A stretch of DNA of 64,000 nucleotides from Drosophila pseudoobscura. Taxonomy: Eukaryota; Arthropoda; Insecta; Diptera; Drosophilidae. Where the stretch lies: the NCBI RefSeq assembly GCF_009870125.1, contig NC_046680.1, positions 12,481,501 to 12,545,500 on the forward strand, given 5' to 3'. Every line of letters starts with the position of its first letter. The stretch's first letter is position 1. The notes beneath the pieces were generated by a model. The model was given only the letters and a program-made list of their open reading frames with translations. It searched no databases and was not told the DNA's origin. Shown here in pieces: positions 37,057 through 49,650 of the stretch. The translations under genes were made by a program, and so were the position numbers.

Positions 37057-40000
37057 CCATGCCTGACCGCACCACCCCACTGCCAGTAGTACCTCCACCA
37101 CCGCCACCTTTCCCTCACCCATGCAGCCCGGCTACGATAAATGACAGCAAAATGCTGCTTCTCGACTGCAAAGTCAAACAGTTTGCAACAACCACAAAAC
37201 GGGCTCCAGCTTAAAGTGCCACCGAACTTTTGAGCACCGACCCCAGGACGAACCCATGCCCCAAACCAAAGCATCCAATCCAGACGCAGACCATACAATT
37301 TACATTTTTACCTCGAAATTAAATTTTGCCATCTAACGCCGAGGGGGAATGCGTTTAGTGAAATCGTCGATATGAGGTCGGGTCATCATGGTATTGGGAA
37401 AACAAAAATCAAATTCCGCTCACCCGATTGAAAAGTGGGAATATTATCATCCGCCAAAATTGTATTGCCGACACGTCATCCCGCTCTGGACTTCGGAAAG
37501 TTTATTGAAAATCCGCGCAAATCATATCTGGGACATTCATCAAATTTGTTCTTGTGTAACTAAATGTTGGGGCAGTCCTAAAATCGTTGGAATATTAAAA
37601 CCATAGCACAAAAATACATTAAAACTGCGTGAAATTATTTTTCACAAAGCTCGGTATGAATTAAACTGTAAGGTGAGGAGATAGAGAGAGGAGGGGCATC
37701 GGGCTATTGGGTAAAGTAAGAGGTGTGCAGCCACGTAGCGCAAATATTTGTGGACACGTGTGCAATGGCCAGAAGTGACGAGCCGCACGGGGATGAGACC
37801 GGAGCGGAAGTTGCATTCGCGTTTTTCTAATAAATGAAAAGCAAATAGGAAAGCGGCAAACTCAGCCGGTTCCCCACCTCTCCAAAGGCAACCCGCTTTA
37901 ACGCCGGCCAGTTTGTCAGCAGAAATATAAAATGATTTTTTTCATTGCGTTTCTGAAAAGCCTTTTCTACGGGAAATGCCGAGTGCAGGTCAAGCGCAGA
38001 GAGCGAAACTCAACTTTCATGTAGGAAAATTCGAAAGCATAAAGCAAAACTTTTTGCACGTACTCATGATTTAACAGCAGCCATTGGCAAAATGGGGAGG
38101 GGAGCCTGTGCGGCGTTGATAGAGGGTTATGGGGAATATGGGGAGTCCCTGGAATGTGACAGCTATGAGTTCAATCGCTTCTGGTGGTTATTAACATCAG
38201 GGAAATCCCAAAACTGGAACAGTTGCTGATGTATTCATTGGGCAGCTCCTTAGTAGAAGAAGAGATATGTATATGAATACATGTGTACGAGTACATATGT
38301 ATCTCTGGGTATCTTATAGAGGGGTTGTGTTAAGTTAAGCATATGGTATTATCCCAGCCATGAGGGAAAGTACGATAAGCCAATGTAATCTTTTACCTTA
38401 AACTTAATCCACCTTAAATTCGGCCATCAACAGGGAACCTATTGCCACACCTACGTCAAGACCTTGACTAGACAATTGAAAACAAGAGGTGTTTTCCATT
38501 CCCATTGCTTCCCATTCATCAGCAGTCGCGAAAAAGCTAAGCAAATAAAGTACAGCATTAAAATAGGTTGACTTCTGTCCCAAAGTCCAAGTTGAGCTGA
38601 GGTTGTGTCTGTGGAAGCTCAAGGAATCCCAACCAGACAGAGCGACAGACAGGCAGCCGAAGGCAGACGACGAGACCAGGGCAGGCCGGTGTTGGAGGAC
38701 AAGGGGTGGGGGTGGGACCTGCAAACAGAGATTGGGACACCAGACGTTCACTTGCTGACAGCTGAGTGTATTCTTAATAATGCATATATACCCGAGTACA
38801 ACAACAGAAGCAGTGAGGGAGGAGCTCCAATGTACATGGACTTGGACAAAAACCGGAGGAAGAGTAGGATCTGGCGAGAAATTTACAATTTCGCACGCCA
38901 TAGCGCCTACAAAATGTCACAGAAAAGTACGGAGAATGGATGGGGCCAGAGGGTCCAGGGAGTGAGTGCCACAGGAGCAAGGGCAGGAGCTGGCTGGAGC
39001 TGGCTGGAGCTGCAAACAATCACAAAACAGACAAATCCAGAAGCAACGACCGCGACAACGTCGTCGCCAGCGCTGTACACGAGCTTGTCGCTGTCTGCGT
39101 CTGTTACGTGCCACATGTGCGTCAGATGTGGCAATGATTTGCATCGAGGTGTGGCATAAAAAACAAATGCGGCAGCTGCGGGGTCTTTGCCAGTGGGGCA
39201 AAAATGGGGAAAATATCTGGCGTCTGGGGGAGTTATGCGTAGCCTGTTTTTATGACACACACCCATATGCAAATGTTCGGGCAGTGGAAGTGGAAGTGGA
39301 GTACGAGTGTCATGCCACCTAGATATGTGCCTTGGTTTCATGGTGTCGTCCCGGCCTGACTCTGTGTCGTCGTGTTTATTCGTTGTCACTGATAGGTCAC
39401 AAAATATAATTGAAATTTTCACCAGTTTTAATTTGCTAGAAAAGGACAACTTCAGAACTTCAGGTGGGTCGCATATCCTTAGCATGCCAATGAGGAAGCT
39501 TGCCTCGAAGAGACACCAAGAAATTTCCTTTACAGCCTAAAGTGATTTCCCTATCCCTAACTGACCATCCGGGACATTCGACACGCTCCATCGATGACAT
39601 CGATTCCTAATCATATCCTGAACCCTCAAATCCGATGTGCAGCAGCATCAGAAGTAACAGCAGCAGATGTTCTCCCTAAAACGACCATTAAAATGCACAG
39701 CATCGAAGCCCATCGATGGGTGGGAAAATAATACGAAAACACTTATGGCTAATTCCCACTGCCGTCGAAGAATGTCTCAATTTCCGAACACCCCGCCTTT
39801 CCGCTGTGCCCACTTTTCGTTAGAAAAATCCATAAACATAAGCATAAAATTTAATGCGAATAATAAAAGCAAATTAGCCCCAACAAGTGGGGGGGCGGAA
39901 CGGGTGAGAAAAAAAAATACAGAAATAAATAAATACAGTCCCCGTAAACAGCGACATATAAATGCGATTAGAGTATCAGTGGCAATAATATTGACAGCAC

Positions 40001-40509
40001 TCGCCAGGAATAACAACCATCCAATAATAACCTCATTCAAGTTCATGTAAAACGCTTCACTCGGCCCAGGGCGGGGGCCCCCCGCCGCTTCACGGCAGCT
40101 AATTGGCGTGCGAAGCAGATGGGCGAAAAAGAAACCAAAAAGGAATTGAGATAAATTACAAGCGTTTTCATTAACCCTTCAGTGGTCCCAGCTAAGAAAA
40201 AGTGTAAGGTCTATGGTAAAAAGTAGCTACACATTGTAATAATATATACGGTAGTACTTAAATTTCTTCGTGCCGAATTCTCTATTACGAGTAGCTACGT
40301 GTGTATGTGTTGCTAAATTCTGCAAAATAATTACAAAACGCTTAACACTGTGAACTCCTCCACAAGAGTCAATTGTTATCCCGGTAGCGCGTTTGAGTGT
40401 TAAGCCGAAAACGAAAAATGTCAATACGCAATTTGGACTGCAGGTAGATGAGTGGAGGGGAGGGCGAAGGGCGAGAGAGTGTGAGTGAGAGTGAGACAGA
40501 GCTGCGCTA

Positions 40510-40675
40510 ATGAAATCAGACAACATTAACTGCGCCGCCGGCAGCCAAGACAACGGCGACAGCGAAAACGACGACCGACGCGTTGGCAGAGTCGATGCTG
40601 AGGAGGCCAATCATGGGTTCGACGTCACCGACGACGACGATGACGATGCTCCGGCTTTGTGGGCCAAGACAACAG
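40510..40675 (+). CDS. Probable first coding exon, acidic N-terminus; remaining exons not in view
   Basis: ATG at 40510 opens 55 codons plus one base, ending at donor ACAACAG|GTGAGC. The peptide starts MKSDNINCAAGSQDNGDSEN and contains a run of six Asp (VTDDDDDDAPALWAKTT). Codon choice shifts sharply to G/C-ending Gly, Asp and Ala codons exactly between the ATG and the donor and reverts afterwards. That is the main reason for calling it an exon. There is no signal peptide. The acidic disordered start gives no function. Phase 1 at the donor equals that of the 49611 exon, so both may splice to the same downstream exon beyond the window. A chance open frame remains possible. Confidence 0.5.
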
Positions 40676-41980
40676 GTGAGCAGTTGAGTGAATTAGATGG
40701 CAATTGTTGCCCAAGGTTTCCTTGTGTATTTGTATGTGTGGGTGAGTTATGGCCCCTACCCATGCCGCCTCCGTCCCAGCACAGAGTCTGAGGCGTAAAC
40801 GTTTGATGTGACGGAACTTAAATAAATGTAATTTGGTGCGGTTATTGGCGGTGAGAAGGGCCATAAGGCAAGACTCCATCGGAGGCAATTCAATTTCATG
40901 TGTAGCAACATCCGCTATATGATTTGAGTCTGTGTGTGTGTGCGTTTATCCTGAAGCGTCGAAGACCTTGAACTTTGGGAATGTTCGGGTAAGTGATCGA
41001 ATTAGTTTCCATAAGTCCACCGCTTTGTGCTTTTCGAGCTACCGAGCTAACTTTCGAAAGGAAATCAATTAGGGTATTTAGGGTAAGAAGAGGATTCTTG
41101 TTGAACTGGATACATGATTTGATCTTTCACTAATATCAGATACTTAGGTTGGCTTAAGTTAATCTCAGTTTAAGGTATTATGTGATTGATTCCCAGTGAT
41201 AGTATTAAGATTGCTGTACAGAACATATATTGGGACCGACAATTTAATCGCGCCTTGACAATTAAACTGTGAGAAAAGGCATCTCTTCCATATTGATTCC
41301 GCTGGGTCCAGTTTTTAAAATAAAACAAACCCGGAAGTACAAATCCGCAGAGTAAGCAAAAACAGGCCCAGAACCTCTCCTCTATGTCGCTCTCTCACTG
41401 GCAAATCTCTAAACCAGAAAAACTTTTCAATTAGTTGTGCTCACATTTTCATAATGTGAGAGCCAAAACAATCAAACTGAATTTGCAAAAACCAAATTCG
41501 AATTCGCAAACATGCCAATAAGTAATCCAACAAACAGAATCGAGTCCCACCCAACCAGAGAATAGTCGGATCCGGTGGGTCCGAACATAAAACAACATTT
41601 GACAGCCATTTAATTTGGTCGACGGCCCCTCTGCCAGCCAGGGACAAGGACATTAAAAACCCCAAAATAAATACCGCGGGGCAAAGAGAACAAATAATCC
41701 AGCCATACATCCAAAAAAAGAGCTGTGACAAAATTGTATTTGTGTGTTTACGTTGTTACCATATTAGTTTTACACCACACCACCCTCACGGCGCACGACC
41801 CACGGCCCTCTTAAGCGACAGTTTTCGACTGTTTTATTTATTTGGTTAATTATGGCCGCTAGGTGCTGTGCTGCTATGCGACTGTGGTGCGGCTGCTCGA
41901 AGCAAATAATAAAATCAAGCAAATAATAAAATTACACAATCTACGCCAAAGCTAAATACAATTACGAGATAACACAAACA

Positions 41981-42011
<31 letters not shown>
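41981..42011. repeat. Compound (GT)n(GA)n microsatellite
   Basis: GT units followed directly by GA units, then AGCTATAG repeated near 42030. Confidence 0.8.
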
Positions 42012-45000
42012 CAAGAGAAATAGTGATAGAGCTATAGAGCTATAGAGGTATGTGGATACAGAGGCAGTTGGGAAAAATAATAAGCGCGTAATTATGCGAA
42101 TTAGGCGACAGGCAGCAGTTACATGGAATAAAGTCGAGCATACGCTCAGAAGCAACCAACTAGACAGGCGAGCGCCATGGCGGATAGGGCACAACACAAC
42201 CCACACGCACACACTCACTCATACATACATACATACATATGTATAACATGTGTGAAGTACGAAGGAAGAGTATATGCGAGGCGCTGAAAAGTGTGCTACT
42301 AAACTAAACACATAAATGGTTATCGATGCCAAAGCAGATTTCAACAGTATCCTAAGACGAGAAAAAACAAAAATAAATACAATGAACAACATTTGACCCC
42401 AGACCCCTTAGCCTCATAAATATTTTATGAAAAGCGTATTTTCACATAGACTTGATTAAAGTTTTGAATTCCCCAAGTTGTATTCACTTTATTTTAGACA
42501 ATTAGTGTTTATATTTCTGCATGAACTGGCTGAAAGGGGAATACCTGGGCCCTTCTACTCTCTCTCTCTCTTTCTCTCGGCACACGTGGCCAGTGAAACG
42601 TGAACAACCTATTACACACACTCACTGCAAATTTTCAACAACATTTCAACATTTCAGGATGCCTCGAATGTGCCACTAGGGAGGGGCAGAGCGGTGCGAC
42701 GCGAGCAACAACTGTAGGCAACTAAGGCGCATAAGCGTCGTCATCTAATAAAAATTTAAAGCCATTATTGCAAGTTGCCAACGTCCTCGAGCATGCTGCT
42801 GCCCGAGAAAATCCGAGATCCGAGGAAAAGAAGCAACCAAGCCGCCAACCCTTCCCACCTACCCCCTAAACCCCCCTTTGGAAGCTCGATCCCCGCCTGA
42901 GCATTAAAACAAATTCCCAAGTATATTGTTTGAACAAGTCTCGTAGAAAACGTCAAATGTTAAATTGCCAATTTTTTTGTAGCCATTTTCTCTGAGAAAC
43001 CCTTGCCCCTTATCCGTGTGTGCGCCTTGCTGGGAAAGACCTTCCCCCTGCCATGTGTGTGCCTGTGTGGATGTGGAATTTCGGAGCAGCCGTTGCCATT
43101 TCACTTTATTTGCAACAAATTCTAAGCTGCATTTACAATAGGCCAGAGAGAGAGAAAGAGCCGCTCTAAGACGGCGCTGAATGCAACCAAATGTTGCATA
43201 ACTACAGCCGGGGATGAGGGCTCGGCTTGGGGGTTAGCCATGCATAAATTGTGTTACAGCTTTTCGACCAGTCTTTGTTCCCGGCCAGAGCTTTACGGTT
43301 TACTACTTTTGGGCTTAAATTTTATTTTATTGCAATTCTCTTGTCTGTGCCTGTCTGTGGGCTGCCGCTGCCCCATGCAACATTTATGACGTTCAGCATC
43401 AAAGGCCATTTCTACCTCTGCATCTCTGAAACTGCCCTTTTATGAGGCAAATTAATTTTGTATACGTATGTATATTAAATTTTCCATGTGAATGCAAACA
43501 AAATCGAAAGAAAATAAATGCAACATAATCGAATGGAAATCAGAAAGAGCCAAGGCCCAGTCCCAAAGAATGGAGTGCGTCAAAGTAATGTTCTGAAAGG
43601 CCGCACAGCAAAACCCTTAGGAATTGCATGCGACTTTTGGACGGAAGGGAAACTGGTCAACAGGGCGGGAGCGGGGCGAACGTCTCTAAACGAGAAGCAG
43701 TTCCTGAATAAATAGCTATTTTCTCGGACATGCTTAGAGGTTGCCATGCAACTCAATCAAATCAAGGAAACATTGAAATATCCTATTCTTCAAATTCTCT
43801 GAACATGTTTGTATATTTCTGTTATTTAGAAATGGAGTTTAATTTAAACTATCTTTAAATTTATTAATCCCAGAAATTCGATGCACATCTGTAGATACAT
43901 AAATGTGTAAAAAGTTTCACTTTATCCGGCAAGGCAAGTCTTTAATGCTGTGTTAAATTACTAGTATTAAAACGGATTGAAACTCTGTTTAATTACAACT
44001 GTAAGGCTTTCGCCGTTTGAAATCGAGAAATTTATGAGCCAAACAGGTGGAAAATGGTTAGGTGTCAAATATCCTGCTATGCCGCCCTAATATCTTTGGA
44101 ACTTAGCCCAGTCTCCCATTCAATGGTCAAAATATCTCTGGTCTAGCTTGCCTATGCATCATTTTCTTGTGCTCATAAACAACACCCATTTGAGTAATGC
44201 GCGAACTTTTACGCCACGAAAACGCACACTCACACACACAGGGAAACGTCATAAAAGTGACGGCGCTCTCCCTCCAAACACTAATGAATTTATGGGGGTT
44301 TTTCGGAGGAGACTAGGACTAGGCTAACGGTCTGGGACTGGGGCAGAAACAACCTTAACAGCAAACTTGGTGCTAACAAACACTTCATATTCTGTAGTAG
44401 GCATTTACGAGTATGCGCGAGCGTAAACGTTGTCAAAAATTTACATATGATAAGTAACAGACAGTACTTACTCTACAGCTACCTCCCCCTCTACCCTCTA
44501 CCCGCGCTTCACCCTCTCTAAGGGGAGAGGCTACAAGGTCGCCGGCGGAACTTGAGGGAAATTCTTTAAGCAACAGCCATGGGTTTCTCATTTAGCCGTT
44601 AGTTACTTGGTTTGCGGATACATCCTTCTGCTTATTTCGAGAGCAATTCACGTGGTGCCCTAACCACTCATCTATCAAGCGTCTCTGCGGGCCTGACAAC
44701 TTTGGTTACCCCGCCACTGGGGAGGTCCCCACCCACCACCGCTGGAAAAAACCGACACCAGCCTGGTTAGGACATCCTCCGCCACCTTATCGGCGGCTCA
44801 GGCGCGATTTGCATTTGCATTTTGTGTTCTTGTTCTTGTTGGTGTTGCTGCTTCTGTTGCTGCTGTTGTTGTGGTTTTTGCGAGGAGTGTTGTTTTTGGT
44901 GGTGCCTCTGGTTCTGCTTTTGGTCTGGGCGCTGTGCCTCTTGTCGTCGGGGTTGCGACTGTGTAGGCGCGCACGTTTGCCGAAAAACGGATTAAAAGGG

Positions 45001-48000
45001 ATTAAGCATACGCAGTGTGTACGTAGGCCCCTCTCTTACAGAAGGGCAACACATGTTTAAATTATGCTCAAAATTTGTTTAAAGCCCAGGCCAAAAGAGG
45101 TGCATGTGTGTATGCGTGTGCGTGCTGATAAGCGAGGTAGGTATACACATATGCTAAGAGGGGGGTGGTGGTGGACTCTGAGGTGCCGGCTTTGTGGTGT
45201 GGGCTATAGCGATAATACGGCGGGGTCTTGACTTAAATCGATGCTAATTTTCGGTTTAATTCAATGGTTTTGTTTACATGTGTATAAACAGCACAAACAA
45301 CAACAACTGGAGGGAGCGTGTTCGGGTGTATCTGTCTGTGTGTGTGTGCTTATGTAATGACATTTTGGCTTTAGCGCCTCTGTGCTGTTGTTTTTGCTGG
45401 CGCTGCGGCTGTTGCTGTTGCTGCTCGGGCTGCTAATCTGTGTAAATAATGCCGTTATTATTATGCTTGATATCTGCTCAAACCAGAGACAGCCAAAAAA
45501 AAAAGAGAAAAAGATGGAAAGGCTACCTTCGGTAGTCGAAACTCTTCGTACCCCTGAGATCTATCGATATCCATTTTAGCTTAGGTTTCTTTCAGACCTA
45601 CCCGTACTCTCCGTGCTATGCGCTAACCCCTATGGAGGTCAAACTACGCTATACATGATCCTTTTAGAGGCCTGTGTAATAATTACAAAGCGCTCTACCC
45701 GCTCTAAAAGCTCTAAGTTAGCGGTTTGAGTAAATAAATAAAGTTTGCTTTGAATATTTGCATAAGCAACTAAGTTGTTCTCACAAAGTATATTATACGA
45801 TTCTTGACGTTTCCTAAAATAAAGAAGGACTAAAGCAAGCAGTGATGTTCATAGTCATAAGCCCCTCTGCAAGGGTATGAATAACTGAAATTACAACAAA
45901 ACCACAACAAGTAGCAGGTGTTAAAAAAAGCAAAAATATTTTTTTTGTATCCATTATGATACTACAAGTACATTGCTCTTGTTGTTGGTGGCTTTATCGT
46001 CGGATTGTGTGCATTTTTGATGAATATGTGCGTATTTTGAGTCTGGTGGTGTGTAAATAATGCGTACTTGAACTTGGGGGGAGAGGGACTAATGAATGGA
46101 GCTTTGGGTGTTTGCCCAATGCGATGAAAAGCACAAAAATTTAGCTCACGCATGCGGTTAACATTTTGAAAGGATCTATTGCTTAAAAGTTTTATAAATG
46201 AACATGCTGCAGTAAATAATTGGGTATATTAAGTGCAGACACACTCTTAGCTTAGCTCCTTCAAACAATACCTATCCTTCATCTCCGTCAAATGAAGGCA
46301 CTTTCGTTTCATGTGCATAATTTGTAGGCGTCTCTGTATGCTCTTAGGCAAACGGCTTTTACCTGAAGCTTATGTAATTTTCTCTATCATATTGCGAAAA
46401 GAAATGACATGCCATAGATCTCTGGGATGGGATCCGCACCAGCAGGGAGTCTGCCAGGAAAATTCATCGAGGTATAATAACAAAGTCAATGAACACCCTG
46501 ATGACAGTTAACAGAGCCCAAAGCCAGCATACACCCACAGATGTAGACTCATACCTACACACACATACACACACAGTAATGACCGGAAAGAAAAGGCAAA
46601 AAAGATGGCGAAAATTACAGACAAGCTTATTACGCAAAATTTCGCTTAATTAGCAGGCAAAGGAGAACAGAACAGTGCGGAAAAGAACAGAAAGGAGCAC
46701 AACAGGAGACGTGGAAAAGAGGGCAACAGCTGCCCATCAGAGACAGAGAGAGAAAGGGAGAGAAAGAGGAAGAGGAAGAAAGAAGCTAACAGAAAAAGAG
46801 AGAAAGGAACTACTTTTACACCCTACAAGGGCTGGCAGACTTATGGCACCTTTTGCCAGGCAAAGCATAATATATGAACTGACCTTAACAACTTGCACAC
46901 CAGCAACCAGCCAGAACAACGTCAAGAGGCAGAAGCAACATGTGGGAAGGGTGTGGTGGTGGCAGGACAGGGCAAGGTGGGGAAAATTTACTTGGCCATC
47001 AGAATATTAAATGCCGCGTGGGAATTCTCGCTGTTTATGGCTGCAACTGAAACGGGGGCACACAGAGAGACGTAGAGGCAGCGGTGGAGGGACCGAGCCG
47101 GAGATAGAGCGAAGCGAGCCCTGTTACGCTTCAGTAATTTCACTTAAGTCATTATGAGCCATTAATAAAGCCAGCCTGTGGACTAGTTGAGCTACCACAT
47201 TATACATGCCACCATCCCATATCTGCTTATCCCTCTGCATCCGTCTGTCTCTCTGTTTGTCTGTCTGTGGGTCTGGGCCAACTCATTTCACACATCAAAA
47301 ATCAACCAAGGGGACTCCCGTAAAGCGTACCCCAGAGATGGCCGAGTGAACGAGAGTGGAAATCAGCTTTGCACAGATGAGCAAGAAATAATAAAGGGCT
47401 CGAATTAGCTATCGATTGAATAGATACAAGAAGACCGAACTATCTGCAGGACTCGTGAGCAGCGTGAATCGATCTGAATCCTTTGCCTCATTCCTAGCAC
47501 TCTTTTGGCCATCCCATCCCATACCGTTCGTTTTATATTTTTTATTCAGATGCACATACAAATAAACATATTTGTTGATTCTACTGTGGCATGTTTGCTG
47601 TTTTTTCTTGGTATGATGGGAATATGGCTTCAATTTTCCAGCTCCGATTTTTGTTTGGTTATTGAAGTGCATTTTTATTTCCATTTATCGGCTGCGAGGC
47701 AAAAGTAGAAGCATCTCTGAACCACTCCAGCGATTTGTGTTGTGTTCGAGAAGTGTTCGGTATTTCATTAATTTGAAAAATGAATGACGCCAGTCAAAAA
47801 TATTAAATGTCGATTGTACTATTCGAGTCGATTATTATTTGTATAGCACGAGTACGTATTTCGCATTCAAATGGAAAATTCATATGTATGTAAGTGAAAA
47901 AATGTGCTGGATTGTAAATACTGTTCAATTTGATCTTTTAGCCATTGAATCAATTGCTGCCTGAATTCCTATCCGATGTGCATTATGTTAACATTTTTGA

Positions 48001-48479
48001 TCAACTATCCAATTCTCCTTATTAACACATTGATGAGGGTGGAGTCTTACCGGGCTGCGAACCACCCTTATTCGGTCCTGGCCTACACCAATGTTTTAAC
48101 TAGTTTTAGTGTGGTATTTCGGTTTGATACATCTTATGGCTACCTCTTACCTAAGTAATCCCAAATCGAAGTCAATTCATTTCCTATTACCCAAATATTT
48201 CTGATAGAACAAAGTTTTTCTAATTCATCTCTCATTGCGAGCCGAGCACTTTCCCCCCATGTCGGAAACTTTCCACAATCTTTTGTTGTTCTTCCATAAA
48301 GTTTTTCGCCTGTTTTTCTACTCATTTCACCCCGCTGCACCCGCCCTTCGACAAGCACTTTTACTTTCATAACCAAAAGTCCAACACTTGAGGCAGGCAC
48401 CATCAGCAAACAAACGCCAACTCTGAGAAAGGAAAAAGTCTTGTATCTGTACTTGGGGTCTTCTACCCGAGCTGTATTT

Positions 48480-48620
48480 TATACAGCTCTTATAAGACAG
48501 CTTATACAGCTCCTATAAACCAGCTGGTACAGCTCTTATATGCCATCGTATACAGCTCTTATATGACAGCTTATACAGCTCTTATAAGCAGGTTTATACG
48601 CTTATACAGCTTATACTCTC
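48480..48620. repeat. 23 bp minisatellite, five full units plus partial units
   Basis: Five consecutive 23 bp units begin at 48480, 48503, 48526, 48549 and 48572, each close to TATACAGCTCTTATAAGACA plus three bases. Shorter 8-9 bp pieces starting TATAC follow at 48595, 48603 and 48612. The core TATACAGCTCTTATA is nearly self-complementary around AGCT, so each unit can form a small hairpin. Confidence 0.85.
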
Positions 48621-48639
48621 TTCGAAAACGTATTCAGCT

Positions 48640-48891
48640 ATGGAAGTAGTACCAGTAGAAGAAAGTCTGGTTCCAAGTAGCAGAGATCCGTATAAGAGGG
48701 CGTCTGCACAATTATCAGAGTTTCGAACTGCTCTGGCGCCGACGCAGTGGATGCTGCGAGAGAAAACCCGAAACGAAGTCGTTGTTCTAAAAGATACGAG
48801 TACGCGAACTGCAGAATTCAAAATGGTTTTAGACAACCGGAAGAAACAGATACCAATGTTGTCCACATTTACCAGATATATTTGGGTTTGA
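48640..48891 (+). CDS. Weak candidate small ORF, 83 residues
   Basis: An ATG-to-TGA frame starts 20 bases after the minisatellite (MEVVPVEESLVPSSRDPYKR...TFTRYIWV). It is not low-complexity, unlike most open frames nearby. However, codon use is not G/C-biased, the start context is poor, the opposite strand is also open for 90 codons, and I recognise no family. I list it only as a candidate, possibly a young or lineage-specific gene. Confidence 0.15.
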   Translation: MEVVPVEESLVPSSRDPYKRASAQLSEFRTALAPTQWMLREKTRNEVVVLKDTSTRTAEFKMVLDNRKKQIPMLSTFTRYIWV

Positions 48892-49221
48892 ATGAAACCT
48901 CATTGATTTAACAAAAATTTTGTAATTATTAAATGCAGTATTATTTCTCAGATACGAGTATATCTAAGTAACTAACCGCTAGTCTTAGCAGTGACCCAAA
49001 CCCTTCAGCAGATGCCTGCGTATAAGTCCAGCTCAAACCTGTTTGAGGTTCGAGCTCGAGCCTGTATTTGTATCTCTCTGTTCAACAGCCAGTCAACCAC
49101 CAGTGGACCGGCTTCAGATACAAGACAGTCCTCAATCCCAGCGCTCAATGCTCAATACCTTTCCAACTTTTGAGTTGAGCGGCTGCTGGCCCGCGTCGTT
49201 TATCATAATAAATTACGAAAA

Positions 49222-49229
49222 TATAAAAG
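49222..49229 (+). promoter_or_regulatory. TATA box for the 49611 first exon
   Basis: TATAAAAG fits the fly consensus and predicts a start near 49250, giving a 5' UTR of roughly 360 bases. That leader holds two short upstream ORFs, 49273-49314 (13 codons) and 49384-49446 (20 codons), which could dampen translation. Confidence 0.45.
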
Positions 49230-49610
49230 TCGAATTTCGGAGCTCGGTCTGTGCGGTCTGCGCGGTCTGTTTATGTTGCGTCGCCCTCATCGAAACGGTC
49301 GTACCGGTGTTTAAGATACTTTCGTCGTAAAGCACAAATATTTTCCGTGTTTTTCAAATTTCAATCGAGTGTGCGCCCAAAAAATGTTTCGCCCAATGCA
49401 AGGAAAAGTGCGGCCAAGCCTCGAACTGGCTGGGGCTTGTAATTAAACAGAAAGATACGGATACAGCCGAACAGCGAGCAAACAAGTATCTGCAACTGTA
49501 AACAAGTTAAAGACGAACGCGTCTGAGTGCAAGTGTGTGAGTGTGTGTGTGCATCTGAGAGTGTCGCAATCCCGCAACAAATTGCAAGCAACAATCGAGC
49601 AACCTACAAC

Positions 49611-49650
49611 ATGCAGTTTTGGATATCTTTGACATTTGCCGTGCTCTTGG
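49611..49650 (+). CDS. Probable first coding exon encoding a signal-peptide start; remaining exons to the right
   Basis: ATG at 49611 sits in a good fly start context (CTACAACATG) and encodes MQFWISLTFAVLL plus one base, ending at a consensus GTGAGT donor at 49651. The short hydrophobic run is typical of the signal-sequence exon of a secreted or surface protein. No partner exon is evident in the following 14.3 kb, so the first intron is long, as is common for fly receptors and matrix proteins. The identity cannot be told from 13 residues. Confidence 0.55.

Larger units (their letters stand above)
32142..40509. other. Intergenic/noncoding stretch
   Basis: No supported gene. Small open frames such as 32504-32692 (62 residues, hydrophobic) and 32824-33015 have no family resemblance and no splice context. 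The stretch holds CA/GT microsatellites, a transposon-like remnant at 35252-35470 and scattered TACTCGTA and TACATATGTA motifs. It may carry enhancers for the rightward gene that begins at 40510 or 49611. Confidence 0.45.
40676..49610 (+). other. Noncoding stretch between two candidate first exons
   Basis: Probable intron if 40510-40675 is real. No other exon is supported. Open frames such as 44809-45060 are low-complexity CTG/TTG runs. It contains GT/GA microsatellites at 41981-42011, a 23 bp minisatellite at 48480-48620 and the core promoter and 5' UTR of the 49611 exon from about 49220. Confidence 0.45.

Noticed and set aside
38605..39485. Overlapping 184- and 192-codon frames on opposite strands
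   Set aside because: Both are open because of composition. There is no family resemblance, codon bias or splice support.
44809..45060. Leu-rich membrane-protein-like frame
   Set aside because: The leucine run comes from a TTG/CTG simple repeat and the remainder shows no coding bias.
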